Of a stretch of DNA of 7,938 nt, positions 7,933-7,938 are shown in pieces. The notes beneath the pieces were generated by a model, which did not search any database, was not told the origin of the DNA, and saw only the letters and a program-made list of their open reading frames with translations. The DNA comes from JBEBVQ01 sp964636205. Its GTDB lineage: Bacteria; Bacteroidota; Bacteroidia; Chitinophagales; Chitinophagaceae. The stretch covers positions 1 through 7,938 of the forward strand of contig CAZWPF010000110.1 of assembly GCA_964636205.1 (NCBI GenBank), read 5' to 3'. A program made the position numbers and the translations under genes. Every line of letters starts with the position of its first letter. Position 1 is the stretch's first letter.

Positions 7933-7938
7933 GGATAT
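7922..7938 (+). CDS. Possible start of a divergent LacI-family regulator (only 5 codons visible)
   Basis: On the plus strand ATG at 7922 begins M-A-V-K-D followed by AT, so the next residue is Ile or Met. Many LacI-family repressors open with a MxVKDIA-type stretch that begins helix 1 of the helix-turn-helix, and such regulators often sit divergently beside the sugar-uptake genes they control. An in-frame TAA at 7910-7912 means no earlier ATG start is available. The visible part is far too short for a firm family call. The main support is the nearby central-CG palindrome. A minus-strand gene ending upstream of susC, or plain non-coding DNA, remains possible. Confidence 0.3.

Noticed and set aside
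7863..7938. Minus-strand frames open from the right edge (to TAA near 7863), possibly the 3' end of an upstream gene
   Set aside because: Only about 24 codons are visible, with no recognisable protein features. It cannot be excluded but is not supported.
1..7938. CRISPR arrays, tRNA or rRNA genes, insertion sequences, integrase sites
   Set aside because: No regularly spaced repeats, RNA-gene sequence, transposase motifs or terminal inverted repeats were seen.

Overview
The window looks like part of a polysaccharide utilization locus (PUL) from a Bacteroidota bacterium, probably of the order Bacteroidales. The evidence is a SusC/SusD pair with textbook family motifs, lipoproteins with an acidic patch just after the lipobox cysteine, the near absence of Shine-Dalgarno sequences, and a promoter candidate of the Bacteroidota type (TTG, then TAnnTTTG). 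I cannot name the genus.

Layout, read in the direction of transcription (minus strand, right to left). An AT-rich intergenic region of about 355 bp (7567-7921) precedes a SusC-type TonB-dependent transporter (4465-7566). After 18 bp comes a SusD-type lipoprotein (2533-4446). Next, after about 23 bp, is a surface lipoprotein of the DUF4959-DUF5126-DUF5000 type (1232-2509). After 17 bp there is a DUF4998-DUF5000 type lipoprotein (1-1214) whose last residues run off the left edge. The short gaps and single orientation indicate one operon.

How the genes work together (inferred from the families): the three lipoproteins would sit on the cell surface and capture a glycan, and SusD would act as the lid of the SusC channel. 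SusC would import oligosaccharides into the periplasm using TonB energy. The two DUF5000 proteins share a C-terminal discoidin-like (F5/8 type C) domain and are probably accessory surface glycan-binding proteins. No glycoside hydrolase, lyase, sulfatase or peptidase is in the window, so the substrate cannot be named. Enzymes would be expected beyond the left edge.

Regulation: SusC has no N-terminal STN domain, so ECF-sigma/anti-sigma control by the usual transenvelope route is unlikely. At the right edge a plus-strand frame begins M-A-V-K-D, the typical opening of a LacI-family regulator, but only 17 bases are visible. Between it and susC lie a minus-strand promoter match (7902-7932), an overlapping 16-bp near-palindrome with a central CG (7889-7904) and a 10-bp perfect dyad (7848-7884). 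Together they suggest a divergently encoded LacI-type switch for the operon. This is the most interesting part of the window and it is inference. The rest is a well-formed but ordinary PUL core; I found no clear sign of a wholly new system.
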